A stretch of 6,443 bases of DNA from Bacteroidota bacterium (GCA_026391755.1 JAPLDN010000040.1:1-6443); one strand, 5' to 3'. Counted from the stretch's first letter, positions 1 to 6,443 are shown. Notes: generated by a model from the letters alone, not told the origin. Program-made: numbers and translations.

Positions 1-1
1 G

Positions 2-1420
2 CTTCTCAGGAAGATCCAGCATATTCTTCCAATGGTACCTTCCCTTCAGGATATTTACACATACAGGGACAACGATGGATTGAAGCATCTCAGCGAACTG
101 GTTGAACTGGGAAAAACAAGGCAGGAGAAGGATTTTCTTGAAAAACGGAAGGCAGAAGTTTCACCCGATGATACAGCAACAATTATTTATACTTCCGGGA
201 CTACAGGCAATCCAAAAGGGGTTATGATCTCGCATAAAAACCTTATATCTAATTTCATGGCCTGCGCTCATATCCCGCCTTTCGGGGAGGAAGCAAGGGC
301 GATCAGTTACCTCCCCTTATGCCATGTATACGAACGCATGATGAATTACCTTTACCAGTATGACGGTATTTCAGTGTATTATGCGGAGAATATCGGAACC
401 ATTACCGATAACATGAAGGAGATCCATCCGCAGATCCTGACTACGGTTCCCAGGCTATTGGAGAAGATATACGACAAGCTCGTCTCAACCGGACGTAAGC
501 AGAAAGGGATAAAAAGCTGGATCTTCTGGTGGGCATTCCATCTCGCACTTCGTTATGAGATCAAAGGTGCAAACGGATGGTTTTACGAACTGAAAAGAAA
601 ACTGTACGATAAGCTGGTCTATGTAAAATGGCGGGAAGCAATGGGAGGGGATATAAACATTATTGTTTCGGGAGGAGCAGCTCTGCAGCCCAGGCTAAGC
701 CGCATGTTCAGCTGTGCCGGCATTCATATTTTGGAAGGATACGGACTTACCGAAACATCCCCCGTGATCGCTGTGAGTGATTTCAGTGAAAACGGGATCA
801 AGTTCGGAACGGTTGGTCCTGTAATCAGTAACTCTGTTGTTAAAATAGCCGAAGATGGTGAGATCTGTGTGAAAGGCCCCGGTATCATGCTTGGGTATTA
901 CAAAGAACCCGAAATGACAAAGGATGCAGTTGACAAAGAGGGTTGGTTTCATACCGGGGACCTGGGACATATCGAACCCCAGGGACAACTAAAGATCACC
1001 GGAAGGAAAAAAGAACTATTTAAAACATCTTTTGGAAAGTATGTCAGCCCCCAGCCTATAGAAGATAAATTCAAAGAATCACAGTTCATTGACCAGATAA
1101 TGGTGGTAGGGGAGAACCAGAAATTTGCCGGAGCGCTCATTGTCCCTGATTTTGCTTTCCTCAAAGAATATTGTATCAGGAAGGAAATCGAGTTTACTTC
1201 GCCATCCGCAGTGATAAAAAATCCTAAAATCAGCAAGCGTTTCCAGGCCGAAATAAAAAAGTACAACAAATTGTTCGGGGAAACCGAACAGGTTAAATCC
1301 TGGGAGCTCCTCGATCATGAATGGACACTGGAGTCAGGAGAAATAACTCCTACCCTGAAACTGAAACGGAAGTTCATTCATGGCAAATACAAGGAACAGA
1401 TAGACGCTTTATTTAAATAA
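2..1420 (+). CDS. Long-chain fatty-acid--CoA ligase (AMP-binding), 5'-truncated by window edge
   Basis: This is an ATP-dependent acyl-CoA synthetase of the ANL superfamily (COG1022/FAA1-like). It would convert a fatty acid to acyl-AMP and then acyl-CoA at the cytoplasmic face of the membrane. The frame is open to the window edge: ten codons (LLRKIQHILP) precede the first ATG at 32 and align with residues 120-130 of the downstream paralogue. The ATG is therefore internal and about 120 N-terminal residues are missing. Counting from that Met, the P-loop YTSGTTGNPKG is at 53-63, GYGLTETSP at 236-244, GWFHTGDLG at 304-312, GRKKELFKTSFGKY at 324-337, and GEITPTLKLKRK, with the likely catalytic lysine (K443), at 436-447. 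Where the paralogue has DRKK, this protein has GRKK; both occur in the family. It ends 13 bp before the next synthetase gene and is probably cotranscribed with it. Chain-length specificity cannot be read from the sequence. Confidence 0.95.
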   Translation, partial: LLRKIQHILPMVPSLQDIYTYRDNDGLKHLSELVELGKTRQEKDFLEKRKAEVSPDDTATIIYTSGTTGNPKGVMISHKNLISNFMACAHIPPFGEEARAISYLPLCHVYERMMNYLYQYDGISVYYAENIGTITDNMKEIHPQILTTVPRLLEKIYDKLVSTGRKQKGIKSWIFWWAFHLALRYEIKGANGWFYELKRKLYDKLVYVKWREAMGGDINIIVSGGAALQPRLSRMFSCAGIHILEGYGLTETSPVIAVSDFSENGIKFGTVGPVISNSVVKIAEDGEICVKGPGIMLGYYKEPEMTKDAVDKEGWFHTGDLGHIEPQGQLKITGRKKELFKTSFGKYVSPQPIEDKFKESQFIDQIMVVGENQKFAGALIVPDFAFLKEYCIRKEIEFTSPSAVIKNPKISKRFQAEIKKYNKLFGETEQVKSWELLDHEWTLESGEITPTLKLKRKFIHGKYKEQIDALFK

Positions 1421-1433
1421 TTAATGCCGCATT

Positions 1434-3242
1434 ATGCGCACCCAACCGGTGACCCGACTTTTTGACCTGCTGGATGTGTACCGTGAGAATTATCCATCCA
1501 AGGCCAATGCATTGCTTAAACGCAAAGCCGGGAAGTGGCTTGCTTATTCCTCCACTGATTATATTAATTACTCCAACACGATAAGCCTTGGCTTGCTTTC
1601 ATTAGGAGTAAGCAAGGGTGTGAAGATCGCAACCGTGCTGGTGAACAGCCCTGAATGGAATTTCTTTGATATGGGCATTATGCAGATAGGCGCTGTTCAG
1701 GTTCCCGTGTACCCCACTGTGAGTGAAGATAATTACTGCTTTATCCTGAATGATTCACATTCGGAATATCTCATCGTATCAAATCATGAGATCTACCAGA
1801 GGATTAAGAATATTTGTCCGAACGTTGCCAGCCTTAAGGAAATATTCAGCATTGAAAAAGTCAAAGGTTTGAGGCATTGGAAAGAATTGCTGGAACTGGG
1901 CTTAAATTATCCTTCCACTTCGGAACTGGACAAACTCAAATCAGAAATTAATCCTGATGACCTTGCAACCATTATATACACTTCAGGGACAACAGGCCGG
2001 CCCAAAGGAGTCATGCTTTCGCACCGTAATTTTATAAGTAATTTTACTGCATGTGCGAAAATCCCCAGCTTTACTCACAAAGATAAAGCTTTGAGTTTCC
2101 TCCCTTTATGCCATGTTTATGAACGTATGCTTAATTACCTTTTCCAGTCATTCGGAATGTCGATTTACTATTGCGAAAACATTGAAAAAGTGGGAGAACA
2201 GATCCGTGAGATTAAACCGGAGACATTCGCTGCAGTTCCCCGTGTGCTGGAGAAAATGTACAACCGCATTGTGATCAGGGGAAGAAACATGAAAGGAATC
2301 CGAAAGACAGTTTTTTTCTGGGCTCTGCGACAGGGACATAAATTTGAACTTAACCATGAGCGCGGACTGTATTGCGATCTGAAGCTGATGATTGCCAGGC
2401 TGCTGGTATTCAGGAAATGGAAGAAGGCCCTGGGAGGAAAAGTAAAACTTATTATTTCAGGAGGAGCGGCCCTCCATCCCCGTCTTGCCAGGGTCTTTTG
2501 GGCTGCTGGTATTCCTTTGTTGGAAGGTTACGGACTTACTGAAACTTCACCGGTTGTTGCGGTTTCCACATTCGAAAAAGGAGGAATGAAGTTCGGGGCG
2601 GTGGGCCCTGTCCTCCCCGGGGTCGAAATAAGGATAGCTGAGGACAATGAGATACTTTGCCGTGGACCAAATGTGATGCTGGGATATTATAACCGCCCTG
2701 AGCGAACCAGGGAAGTCATTGATGATGAAGGCTGGTTCCATACCGGGGATCTGGGGGTATTTGAAGACGGCAGATATCTGAGGATCACCGACCGGAAAAA
2801 GGAAATCTTTAAAACATCAACGGGGAAATATATAGCCCCCCAGGTTATTGAACAGAAATTCAAGGAATCACCCTTCGTTGAGCATATCATGGTGATTGGC
2901 GAAAATCGGAAATACACAGCAGCCCTCATCGTCCCTAATTTGGAACATTTGAAGGGATGGTGCAAAGTAAAAGGGATAAGCTTCGTGAGCCCTGAAAAAG
3001 CCATCAGGAATCCAAAAATCATAAAACGCATCCGTGAAGAGGTCGAGCATGTCAACCTCGAACTTGGAAAAACAGAAAAGATCAAGAAGTTCCGACTGCT
3101 ATCAGCCGCCTGGAGTATCACATCAGGGGAGTTATCGCCAACACTCAAACTAAGAAGAAAATTCATTCAGGAAAAATTCGCCAGGATCATTGAAGATACC
3201 TACCGTTCCCAGGAATATAATTATAAGGTAGAGGAGGAATAG
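1434..3242 (+). CDS. Long-chain fatty-acid--CoA ligase (AMP-binding), complete tandem paralogue
   Basis: A complete 602-residue acyl-CoA synthetase, a normal length for the FAA1-like branch. It would activate long-chain fatty acids to acyl-CoA for phospholipid synthesis or degradation. The N-terminal subdomain (about 1-175) starts with the family-typical TRLFDLLDVY. Motifs follow in order: P-loop YTSGTTGRPKG at 182-192, LPLCHVYERM at 223-232, SGGAALHPR at 342-350, GYGLTETSP at 365-373, GWFHTGDLG at 433-441 with the ribose-binding Asp at 439, ITDRKKEIFKTSTGKY at 451-466, and the C-terminal GELSPTLKLRRK at 565-576 with probable catalytic K572. The ATG at 1434 suits the family N-terminus and no Shine-Dalgarno is visible, as is normal in Bacteroidota. 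It aligns nearly without gaps to the upstream gene, closely in the catalytic motifs and poorly at about residues 285-330. There is no promoter-like box in the 13-bp spacer. It converges on holA 11 bp downstream, and I see no clear terminator hairpin between them. Confidence 0.96.
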   Translation: MRTQPVTRLFDLLDVYRENYPSKANALLKRKAGKWLAYSSTDYINYSNTISLGLLSLGVSKGVKIATVLVNSPEWNFFDMGIMQIGAVQVPVYPTVSEDNYCFILNDSHSEYLIVSNHEIYQRIKNICPNVASLKEIFSIEKVKGLRHWKELLELGLNYPSTSELDKLKSEINPDDLATIIYTSGTTGRPKGVMLSHRNFISNFTACAKIPSFTHKDKALSFLPLCHVYERMLNYLFQSFGMSIYYCENIEKVGEQIREIKPETFAAVPRVLEKMYNRIVIRGRNMKGIRKTVFFWALRQGHKFELNHERGLYCDLKLMIARLLVFRKWKKALGGKVKLIISGGAALHPRLARVFWAAGIPLLEGYGLTETSPVVAVSTFEKGGMKFGAVGPVLPGVEIRIAEDNEILCRGPNVMLGYYNRPERTREVIDDEGWFHTGDLGVFEDGRYLRITDRKKEIFKTSTGKYIAPQVIEQKFKESPFVEHIMVIGENRKYTAALIVPNLEHLKGWCKVKGISFVSPEKAIRNPKIIKRIREEVEHVNLELGKTEKIKKFRLLSAAWSITSGELSPTLKLRRKFIQEKFARIIEDTYRSQEYNYKVEEE

Positions 3243-3253
3243 CAACAAAGGCT

Positions 3254-4264
3254 TCAGTGCAATATCTTATATACCAATTCTTTCATTAATTCACCATCAG
3301 TCGCGGAAACATTTTCAAGTCCTTTTGCCTTCAGGTCATATTCCCTCAGGTACGAGATCACTGATACTAAGCGATGCATTGGGTAATTCTTTGCGGCAGT
3401 CTGATAATCCTGAATGAAGAAAGGGCTGACCGATAAAGCGGCAGCTGCATTGTTGCGTGATTTGTCGGGCAGGTAATGATAAATGAGGACTTTGGTAAAA
3501 TAGGAATACAGGTTAGGAATTATTTTTACCAGGGGGTTCTCTTTAAGGTTTGCAGCAAAGTACTGTATAATCATATTCGATTTGTATACATCTTTTCTTC
3601 CCAGGGCCTTTTGCAGTTCAAATACGTTGAAATCTTTGCTGATCCCAATATTCCTTTCAATAACATCTTCGGTAATCTCGGAGCCGGCCGGGAGATTGAT
3701 AAACAGTTTCGTAAGCTCATTGACGATCTTTGAAAGTTCATTCCCCACGAATTCGGCAAGAAGCACGGCAGCCTTGGGAGAAACTGAGAACCCTCTTTCT
3801 TTTACGTAATTGCTGATCCAATCAGGCATTTTATTGTCATAAAGCACAGCCGATTCCATCACAACCCCAGACTTCTCAATTGTTTTATACAGGGATTTTC
3901 GCTTATCGAGTTTCCTGTATTTATAGCATAAAACCAGGATAGTTGAACTTACCGGGTTCTGAATGTATGGGAGAAAGGCATCCAGATCGCCCAGGTCCTG
4001 GGCCTCCTTCACGATCAGCACCTGGTAATTCGACATCATCGGGTATCGCCTGGCATAACTCATTACAGTAGCCGCATCCGCGTCCTTGCCATATACAATG
4101 GTTTGGTTGAATTCTTTTTCCTGCTCGCTTAAAACGTTTTCCTCAATATAATCGGAAATGACATCGATGAAATAAGGTTCCTCGCCCGATAAAAGATAAA
4201 CCGGGTAATAAATCTTATTTTTTAAATCTGACAAGATATTCTCGAAACCACTATCCCTCGCCAT
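3254..4264 (-). CDS. holA: DNA polymerase III subunit delta
   Basis: The delta subunit is the wrench of the clamp loader: it opens the beta sliding clamp ring so that it can be placed on primed DNA. The 336-residue length is normal. Recognisable blocks are the N-terminal PVYLLSGEEPYFID (21-34), which replaces a true Walker A as is typical for delta; YQVLIVKEAQDL (80-91); the domain II helix VGNELSKIVNELTKL (173-187); NVFELQKALG (213-222), the usual start of the collar domain; and a helical C-terminus including SPFFIQDYQTAAKNY (280-294). The ATG at 4264-4262 gives the normal delta N-terminus. A Bacteroidota -7 box lies about 35 bp upstream on the same strand, implying a leader of roughly 30 nt. 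The gene is divergent from the nuclease-like gene and convergent with the acyl-CoA synthetases. Sequence similarity in this family is modest, but the order of blocks and the length make the call secure. Confidence 0.93.
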   Translation of the reverse strand: MARDSGFENILSDLKNKIYYPVYLLSGEEPYFIDVISDYIEENVLSEQEKEFNQTIVYGKDADAATVMSYARRYPMMSNYQVLIVKEAQDLGDLDAFLPYIQNPVSSTILVLCYKYRKLDKRKSLYKTIEKSGVVMESAVLYDNKMPDWISNYVKERGFSVSPKAAVLLAEFVGNELSKIVNELTKLFINLPAGSEITEDVIERNIGISKDFNVFELQKALGRKDVYKSNMIIQYFAANLKENPLVKIIPNLYSYFTKVLIYHYLPDKSRNNAAAALSVSPFFIQDYQTAAKNYPMHRLVSVISYLREYDLKAKGLENVSATDGELMKELVYKILH

Positions 4265-4299
4265 ATTCTTGAAAAATCAATAGAGACATTCCTTGCGGG

Positions 4300-4307
4300 C
4301 AAAGATA
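4300..4307 (-). promoter_or_regulatory. Bacteroidota-type -7 box for holA
   Basis: Read on the minus strand this is TATCTTTG, an exact match to the TAnnTTTG -7 consensus used by the primary sigma factor of Bacteroidota. It predicts transcription starting near 4293-4295 and a leader of about 30 nt before the holA ATG. No convincing TTG -33 element is found at the usual 19-21 bp spacing, so the match rests on the -7 box and its position. Confidence 0.6.
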
Positions 4308-4328
4308 GCCATTTATCATCTTTATCAT

Positions 4329-4336
4329 TATATTTG
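4329..4336 (+). promoter_or_regulatory. Bacteroidota-type -7 box for the nuclease-like gene
   Basis: TATATTTG matches TAnnTTTG exactly and lies 7 bp before the ATG at 4344. Transcription would start at about 4341-4344, giving an essentially leaderless mRNA. This also argues against the upstream in-frame TTG at 4293, which would precede the promoter. No clear -33 TTG is seen; that region coincides with the -7 box of the opposing holA promoter. Confidence 0.6.
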
Positions 4337-4343
4337 TAGTAAG

Positions 4344-4805
4344 ATGATGCCTAAACTCAACCTCCCTGAATATCCATACAGGATAAGGACAAACAGGAAC
4401 GGGAAACATGAAATCCACGACCCTTTCCGGAAAAAATATGTCCGCCTCACTCCAGAGGAATGGGTGAGGCAGAATTTTCTGAATTTTCTTGTTAATCATC
4501 ATAGTTTTCCTGCATCCCTGATCCATGTTGAAGCCTCGCTCATGTACAACCGTCTTTCGAAACGGAGCGATATTGTCGTTTACAGCAGGCAGGGGAAACC
4601 CCTGTTGGCGGTGGAATGCAAAGCCCCCACGGTTGAAATTGACCAGCAGGTTTTTGACCAGCTGGCAATGTATAATTTCACTCTGAAAGTCCCGTACCTT
4701 GCCCTTACTAACGGTATCAGGCATTTTATCTGCAGGATGGAGCCTGTAAACGGTAGTTATACTTTTCTCGAAAATTTCCCTGCATACCATGAATTGCAGG
4801 AATAA
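4344..4805 (+). CDS. Stand-alone HsdR N-terminal-like PD-(D/E)XK nuclease domain protein
   Basis: A 153-residue protein matching what I know as the type I restriction enzyme R-subunit N-terminal domain family (HSDR_N_2-like), but without helicase or translocase domains. Counting from the ATG at 4344, a basic N-terminal part (1-35, with DPFRKKYVRLTPEEWVRQ at 26-43) precedes the predicted nuclease core. The core has E63, D76 in RSDIVVY, E91 and K93 in AVECKAP, and a QxxxY motif (Q106, Y110 in QLAMY). This D...ExK...QxxxY arrangement is that of RecB/HsdR-type nucleases, so the active site looks intact. The start is set by the adjacent -7 box; the ATG at 4347 is equally possible. No modification or specificity subunit lies nearby, so this is not a restriction system. 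It is divergent from holA, which suggests, as inference only, a role in DNA replication or repair. The substrate is unknown. Confidence 0.82.
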   Translation: MMPKLNLPEYPYRIRTNRNGKHEIHDPFRKKYVRLTPEEWVRQNFLNFLVNHHSFPASLIHVEASLMYNRLSKRSDIVVYSRQGKPLLAVECKAPTVEIDQQVFDQLAMYNFTLKVPYLALTNGIRHFICRMEPVNGSYTFLENFPAYHELQE

Positions 4806-4827
4806 TTTCAAATCCTAACTGAGTGCA

Positions 4828-4976
4828 ATGGAATATTTTAAAGACATTCAGCAAGCCATGACCGGCTTTCTGATCATTACAACTTATTCTTTGCAGGTCG
4901 TAAGTCCTGGATTATACTTGTCTCAGGATTTATAATTATTATTGCAATAAATATTGCATTTGTACTGATCGCCTGA
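4828..4976 (+). pseudogene. Small single-pass membrane protein gene, apparently frameshifted
   Basis: The 175-bp spacer between two genes holds two overlapping reading frames that make sense only when joined. Frame A starts at ATG 4828, 22 bp after the upstream stop, reads MEYFKDIQQAMTGF and stops at 4935 after 35 codons. Frame B is open from 4842 to the TGA at 4974-4976 but has no ATG, GTG or TTG start. It reads DHYNLFFAGRKSW followed by a strongly hydrophobic stretch of about 22 residues (codons 4908-4973, such as SGFIIIIAINIAF), a convincing transmembrane helix after a positive GRK. A -1 shift, equivalent to one missing base, around 4863-4875 would give a protein of about 49 residues: soluble amphipathic N-terminus, basic patch, C-terminal helix. 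It would end 4 bp before the next start codon. I recognise no family. It could be a true pseudogene, an assembly or read error, or a coincidence of two open frames. Confidence 0.4.
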
Positions 4977-4980
4977 TCTT

Positions 4981-5871
4981 ATGCCGGAATTTTATACCGT
5001 TGTCCTTAACCGCACCGATGCCGCATTCCTGACCCAGGAAACCCGGAATTACGGATTGTCTCTCCAATTCAATGAATTCCATATTGCTTATTGTGTATTG
5101 GATTACAGGACCAATAAATATATACTCCTGCATGAATATCGCCGAAATGACTTTATTCCAAAAGCAAAGCCTGGGTTTAAGCTGTCGTTTGACGACTTTC
5201 TCAGGAGTGTCCTTACTGCGAATCCCTGGCTGAAGAACCCTTTCAAGACTGTGCGGATTGCTTTTGAAGGGAAGAAAAGCACTCTAATTCCCGGACCTCT
5301 CTTTGACGCACAGGAATCCGAAAATTTCCTGAAACTTAATTTTCAGCTACTGGCCGATGAGCATGTGCTTGCTGACCATATCCAGCAATTTGACAATTAC
5401 AACGTGTATTCCATACCCAAGCATCTCGAAGATGCGACAAAGAGGTTATTCCCATCGGCAAGGATTTCCAGCCTGACAACAATACTGCTGCAGACAGTCT
5501 GGATGAATTTCAAAACTCGTATCAGCGCGAACCGTATTTTTCTTCACATCAAGGAAAAAACTTTCGACATTCTGATATACGATGGAAAGCAGGTAAAGTA
5601 CCTGAACACCTTCACCTGGATGGTGGCAGAAGACGTGGCGTATTTCCTGATCTTCGTTCTTGAACAGCTTGGAATGAACCCCGAACAGGCCTCGGTTATC
5701 CTTTTAGGGAATATTGACCGCGGCTCCAATCTGTTTGAACTGGTTTACCGCTATGTGAAAAATATGGAATTCGGACGGCGGAACGAGACCTTCAAATACA
5801 GCCCGGTATTTGATATTGTCGCCCCCCAGTCGTATTATCCCTTGCTGAATTTCAATTCATGCGGATCGTAA
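4981..5871 (+). CDS. DUF3822 family protein, actin/PilM-like fold suspected
   Basis: A 296-residue protein resembling the Bacteroidota-specific DUF3822 family, usually found just before rsmD. Family-like features are an N-terminal beta-rich part (YGLSLQFNEFHIAYCVLDY at 24-42), KSTLIPGPLFD (99-109), a central helix, then a second beta-rich lobe (IFLHIKEKTFDILIYDG, 186-202), the helix AEDVAYFLIFVLEQLGMNPEQ (216-236) and VILLGNIDRGSNLFELV (239-255). The duplicated strand pattern fits an actin/ASKHA-like fold; I recall that a structure from Bacteroides thetaiotaomicron in this family was described that way. The usual phosphate-binding DxGxxxT motifs are absent, so ATPase activity is doubtful. There is no signal peptide or membrane segment, so it should be cytoplasmic. 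The ATG at 4981 lies 4 bp after the small broken ORF. The 3' end overlaps rsmD by 13 bp, implying translational coupling. The biochemical role is unknown. Confidence 0.85.
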   Translation: MPEFYTVVLNRTDAAFLTQETRNYGLSLQFNEFHIAYCVLDYRTNKYILLHEYRRNDFIPKAKPGFKLSFDDFLRSVLTANPWLKNPFKTVRIAFEGKKSTLIPGPLFDAQESENFLKLNFQLLADEHVLADHIQQFDNYNVYSIPKHLEDATKRLFPSARISSLTTILLQTVWMNFKTRISANRIFLHIKEKTFDILIYDGKQVKYLNTFTWMVAEDVAYFLIFVLEQLGMNPEQASVILLGNIDRGSNLFELVYRYVKNMEFGRRNETFKYSPVFDIVAPQSYYPLLNFNSCGS

Positions 5872-6401
5872 GCGGTACATATAAAGGGAGAAAGCTGCAT
5901 CCCCCGGGTAATCTTCCTGTAAGACCAACAACCGATTTTGCCAGGGAAGCGTTGTTCAATGTTTTAAATAATCTCATTGATTATGAATCAACCAGGGTAT
6001 TGGATCTTTTTGCCGGGACAGGAGCCATTTCTTTTGAATTTGTTTCAAGGGGCTGCAAAAGCGTAACATCCCTCGACAATCATCCCCGCTGCATCAGCTA
6101 TATTCATAAGACAGCTCTGGAACTGAAAATGATAAATCTGTTCCCGGTAAAGACAAATGCCCTGACCTATTCAAGGCAGGCGGCTGACACATGGGACCTG
6201 GTCTTTGCCGATCCGCCTTATGATCTGCCTCAGCTTCCCGACCTGCCTGATCTTTTACTAAGCGGTACATTGCTTGTTTCCGGGGGATTGTTCATCCTTG
6301 AACACCCTAAAAAATATGATTTCAGTATGTTCCCCGGCTTTGAACAGCACAGGAATTACGGGGAAGTCAATTTTTCATTTTTCAGGAAAAGCCACGAGTG
6401 A
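5859..6401 (+). CDS. rsmD: 16S rRNA (guanine(966)-N(2))-methyltransferase
   Basis: RsmD methylates N2 of G966 in 16S rRNA, near the ribosomal P site, using S-adenosylmethionine during 30S assembly. The 180-residue length is typical. The N-terminus MRIVSGTYKGRKL is the family signature and fixes the ATG at 5859, inside the end of the preceding gene. RPTTDFAREALFNVL (22-36) is the conserved RPT block. The SAM-binding motif I is VLDLFAGTGAISFEF (47-61), with an acidic residue after the next strand at SLD (71-73). The catalytic motif IV is DPPY (118-121) in LVFADPPYDLP, and the C-terminal YGEVNFSFFRK (167-177) is also family-like. It starts with a 13-bp overlap on the DUF3822 gene, so its translation is probably coupled. 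The last codons and the TGA stop lie in a heptamer repeat, so the final residues (SHE) may be recent. Confidence 0.95.
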   Translation: MRIVSGTYKGRKLHPPGNLPVRPTTDFAREALFNVLNNLIDYESTRVLDLFAGTGAISFEFVSRGCKSVTSLDNHPRCISYIHKTALELKMINLFPVKTNALTYSRQAADTWDLVFADPPYDLPQLPDLPDLLLSGTLLVSGGLFILEHPKKYDFSMFPGFEQHRNYGEVNFSFFRKSHE

Positions 6402-6419
6402 TGAGTGATGAGCGATGAG
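6396..6419 (+). repeat. GAGTGAT heptamer tandem repeat, about 3.4 copies
   Basis: Copies are GAGTGAT (6396-6402), GAGTGAT (6403-6409), GAGCGAT (6410-6416, one change) and a partial GAG (6417-6419). The first copy includes the last rsmD codon and its TGA stop. Because the unit is 7 bp, every frame soon meets a TGA, so the repeat acts as a stop in all frames. The array may continue in inverted form beyond the window. Confidence 0.8.
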
Positions 6420-6442
6420 AATAAGACTCATGGCTCATCACT
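6404..6442 (+). terminator. Long hairpin after rsmD, possible terminator or palindromic repeat element
   Basis: AGTGATGAGCGATGAG (6404-6419) pairs with CTCATGGCTCATCACT (6427-6442) across a 7-nt AATAAGA loop. This makes a 16-bp stem with a single G-G opposition (6414 and 6433). It begins 3 bases after the rsmD stop, as expected for a transcript end. No T-tract is visible because the window ends one base later, so intrinsic termination cannot be judged. A mobile or intergenic palindromic repeat is an equally good reading. Confidence 0.55.
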
Positions 6443-6443
6443 A

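Noticed and set aside
2687..3166. 159-codon open frame on the minus strand inside the second acyl-CoA synthetase gene
   Set aside because: It is antisense to the conserved C-terminal motifs of that gene, and a similar antisense frame occurs at the matching place in the paralogue (949-1269), so it is a by-product of the coding sequence.
3243..3253. Possible bidirectional terminator between the convergent synthetase and holA genes
   Set aside because: The 11-bp gap and its flanks contain no stable stem or T-tract that I can identify.
4293..4343. In-frame N-terminal extension of the nuclease-like protein from a TTG codon at 4293
   Set aside because: It would start upstream of the predicted promoter box and adds a peptide (RAKIAIYHLYHYICSK) that encodes the promoter region rather than the family N-terminus.
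4251..4811. 186-codon open frame on the minus strand
   Set aside because: It lies opposite the nuclease-like gene, covers the divergent promoter region and runs into the holA start; its translation shows no recognisable domain, while the opposite strand has intact catalytic motifs.
4943..4958. Perfect 7-bp inverted repeat TGCAATA-AA-TATTGCA, a possible operator before the DUF3822 gene
   Set aside because: It lies in AT-rich sequence that encodes the repeated Ile-Ala part of the putative transmembrane helix; with no second copy or associated regulator it is probably chance.
4955..4962. TGCATTTG as a -7 promoter box for the DUF3822 gene
   Set aside because: It differs from TAnnTTTG at a key base and has no -33 TTG at suitable spacing, so the gene is more likely read from the upstream promoter at 4329-4336.

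Overview
The window looks like ordinary chromosomal DNA from a member of the Bacteroidota, probably an uncultured Bacteroidales-like lineage. Three things point there: TAnnTTTG-type -7 promoter boxes, genes starting without visible Shine-Dalgarno sequences, and a gene set I associate with this phylum (a DUF3822 protein overlapping rsmD, and holA divergent from a stand-alone HsdR-N-like nuclease domain). The lineage call is inference from gene content, not from a search.

Layout. Positions 2-1420 and 1434-3242 (+) are two tandem paralogous long-chain fatty-acid--CoA ligases. The first lacks roughly 120 N-terminal residues because the window begins inside it; the second is complete. They are 13 bp apart and probably form one operon for activating exogenous or recycled fatty acids. 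Converging on them after an 11-bp gap is holA (3254-4264, -), the delta subunit of the DNA polymerase III clamp loader. An 79-bp divergent promoter region separates holA from a 153-residue PD-(D/E)XK nuclease-like protein (4344-4805, +). Each direction has its own -7 box, and the + strand transcript should be almost leaderless.

Downstream on the + strand lie a 175-bp spacer, a DUF3822 protein (4981-5871) and rsmD (5859-6401, 16S rRNA G966 methyltransferase). The last two overlap by 13 bp. The spacer is not empty: it holds what looks like a small single-pass membrane protein gene broken by one frameshift (4828-4976). The window ends in a GAGTGAT heptamer repeat that supplies the rsmD stop codon and folds into a long, nearly perfect hairpin.

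Most of the window is housekeeping: lipid activation, replication and ribosome modification. I see no CRISPR array, insertion sequence, tRNA, rRNA or phage gene. The points most worth a second look are the frameshifted small membrane ORF, the uncharacterised nuclease domain next to holA, the overlapping divergent promoters, and the terminal repeat-hairpin.
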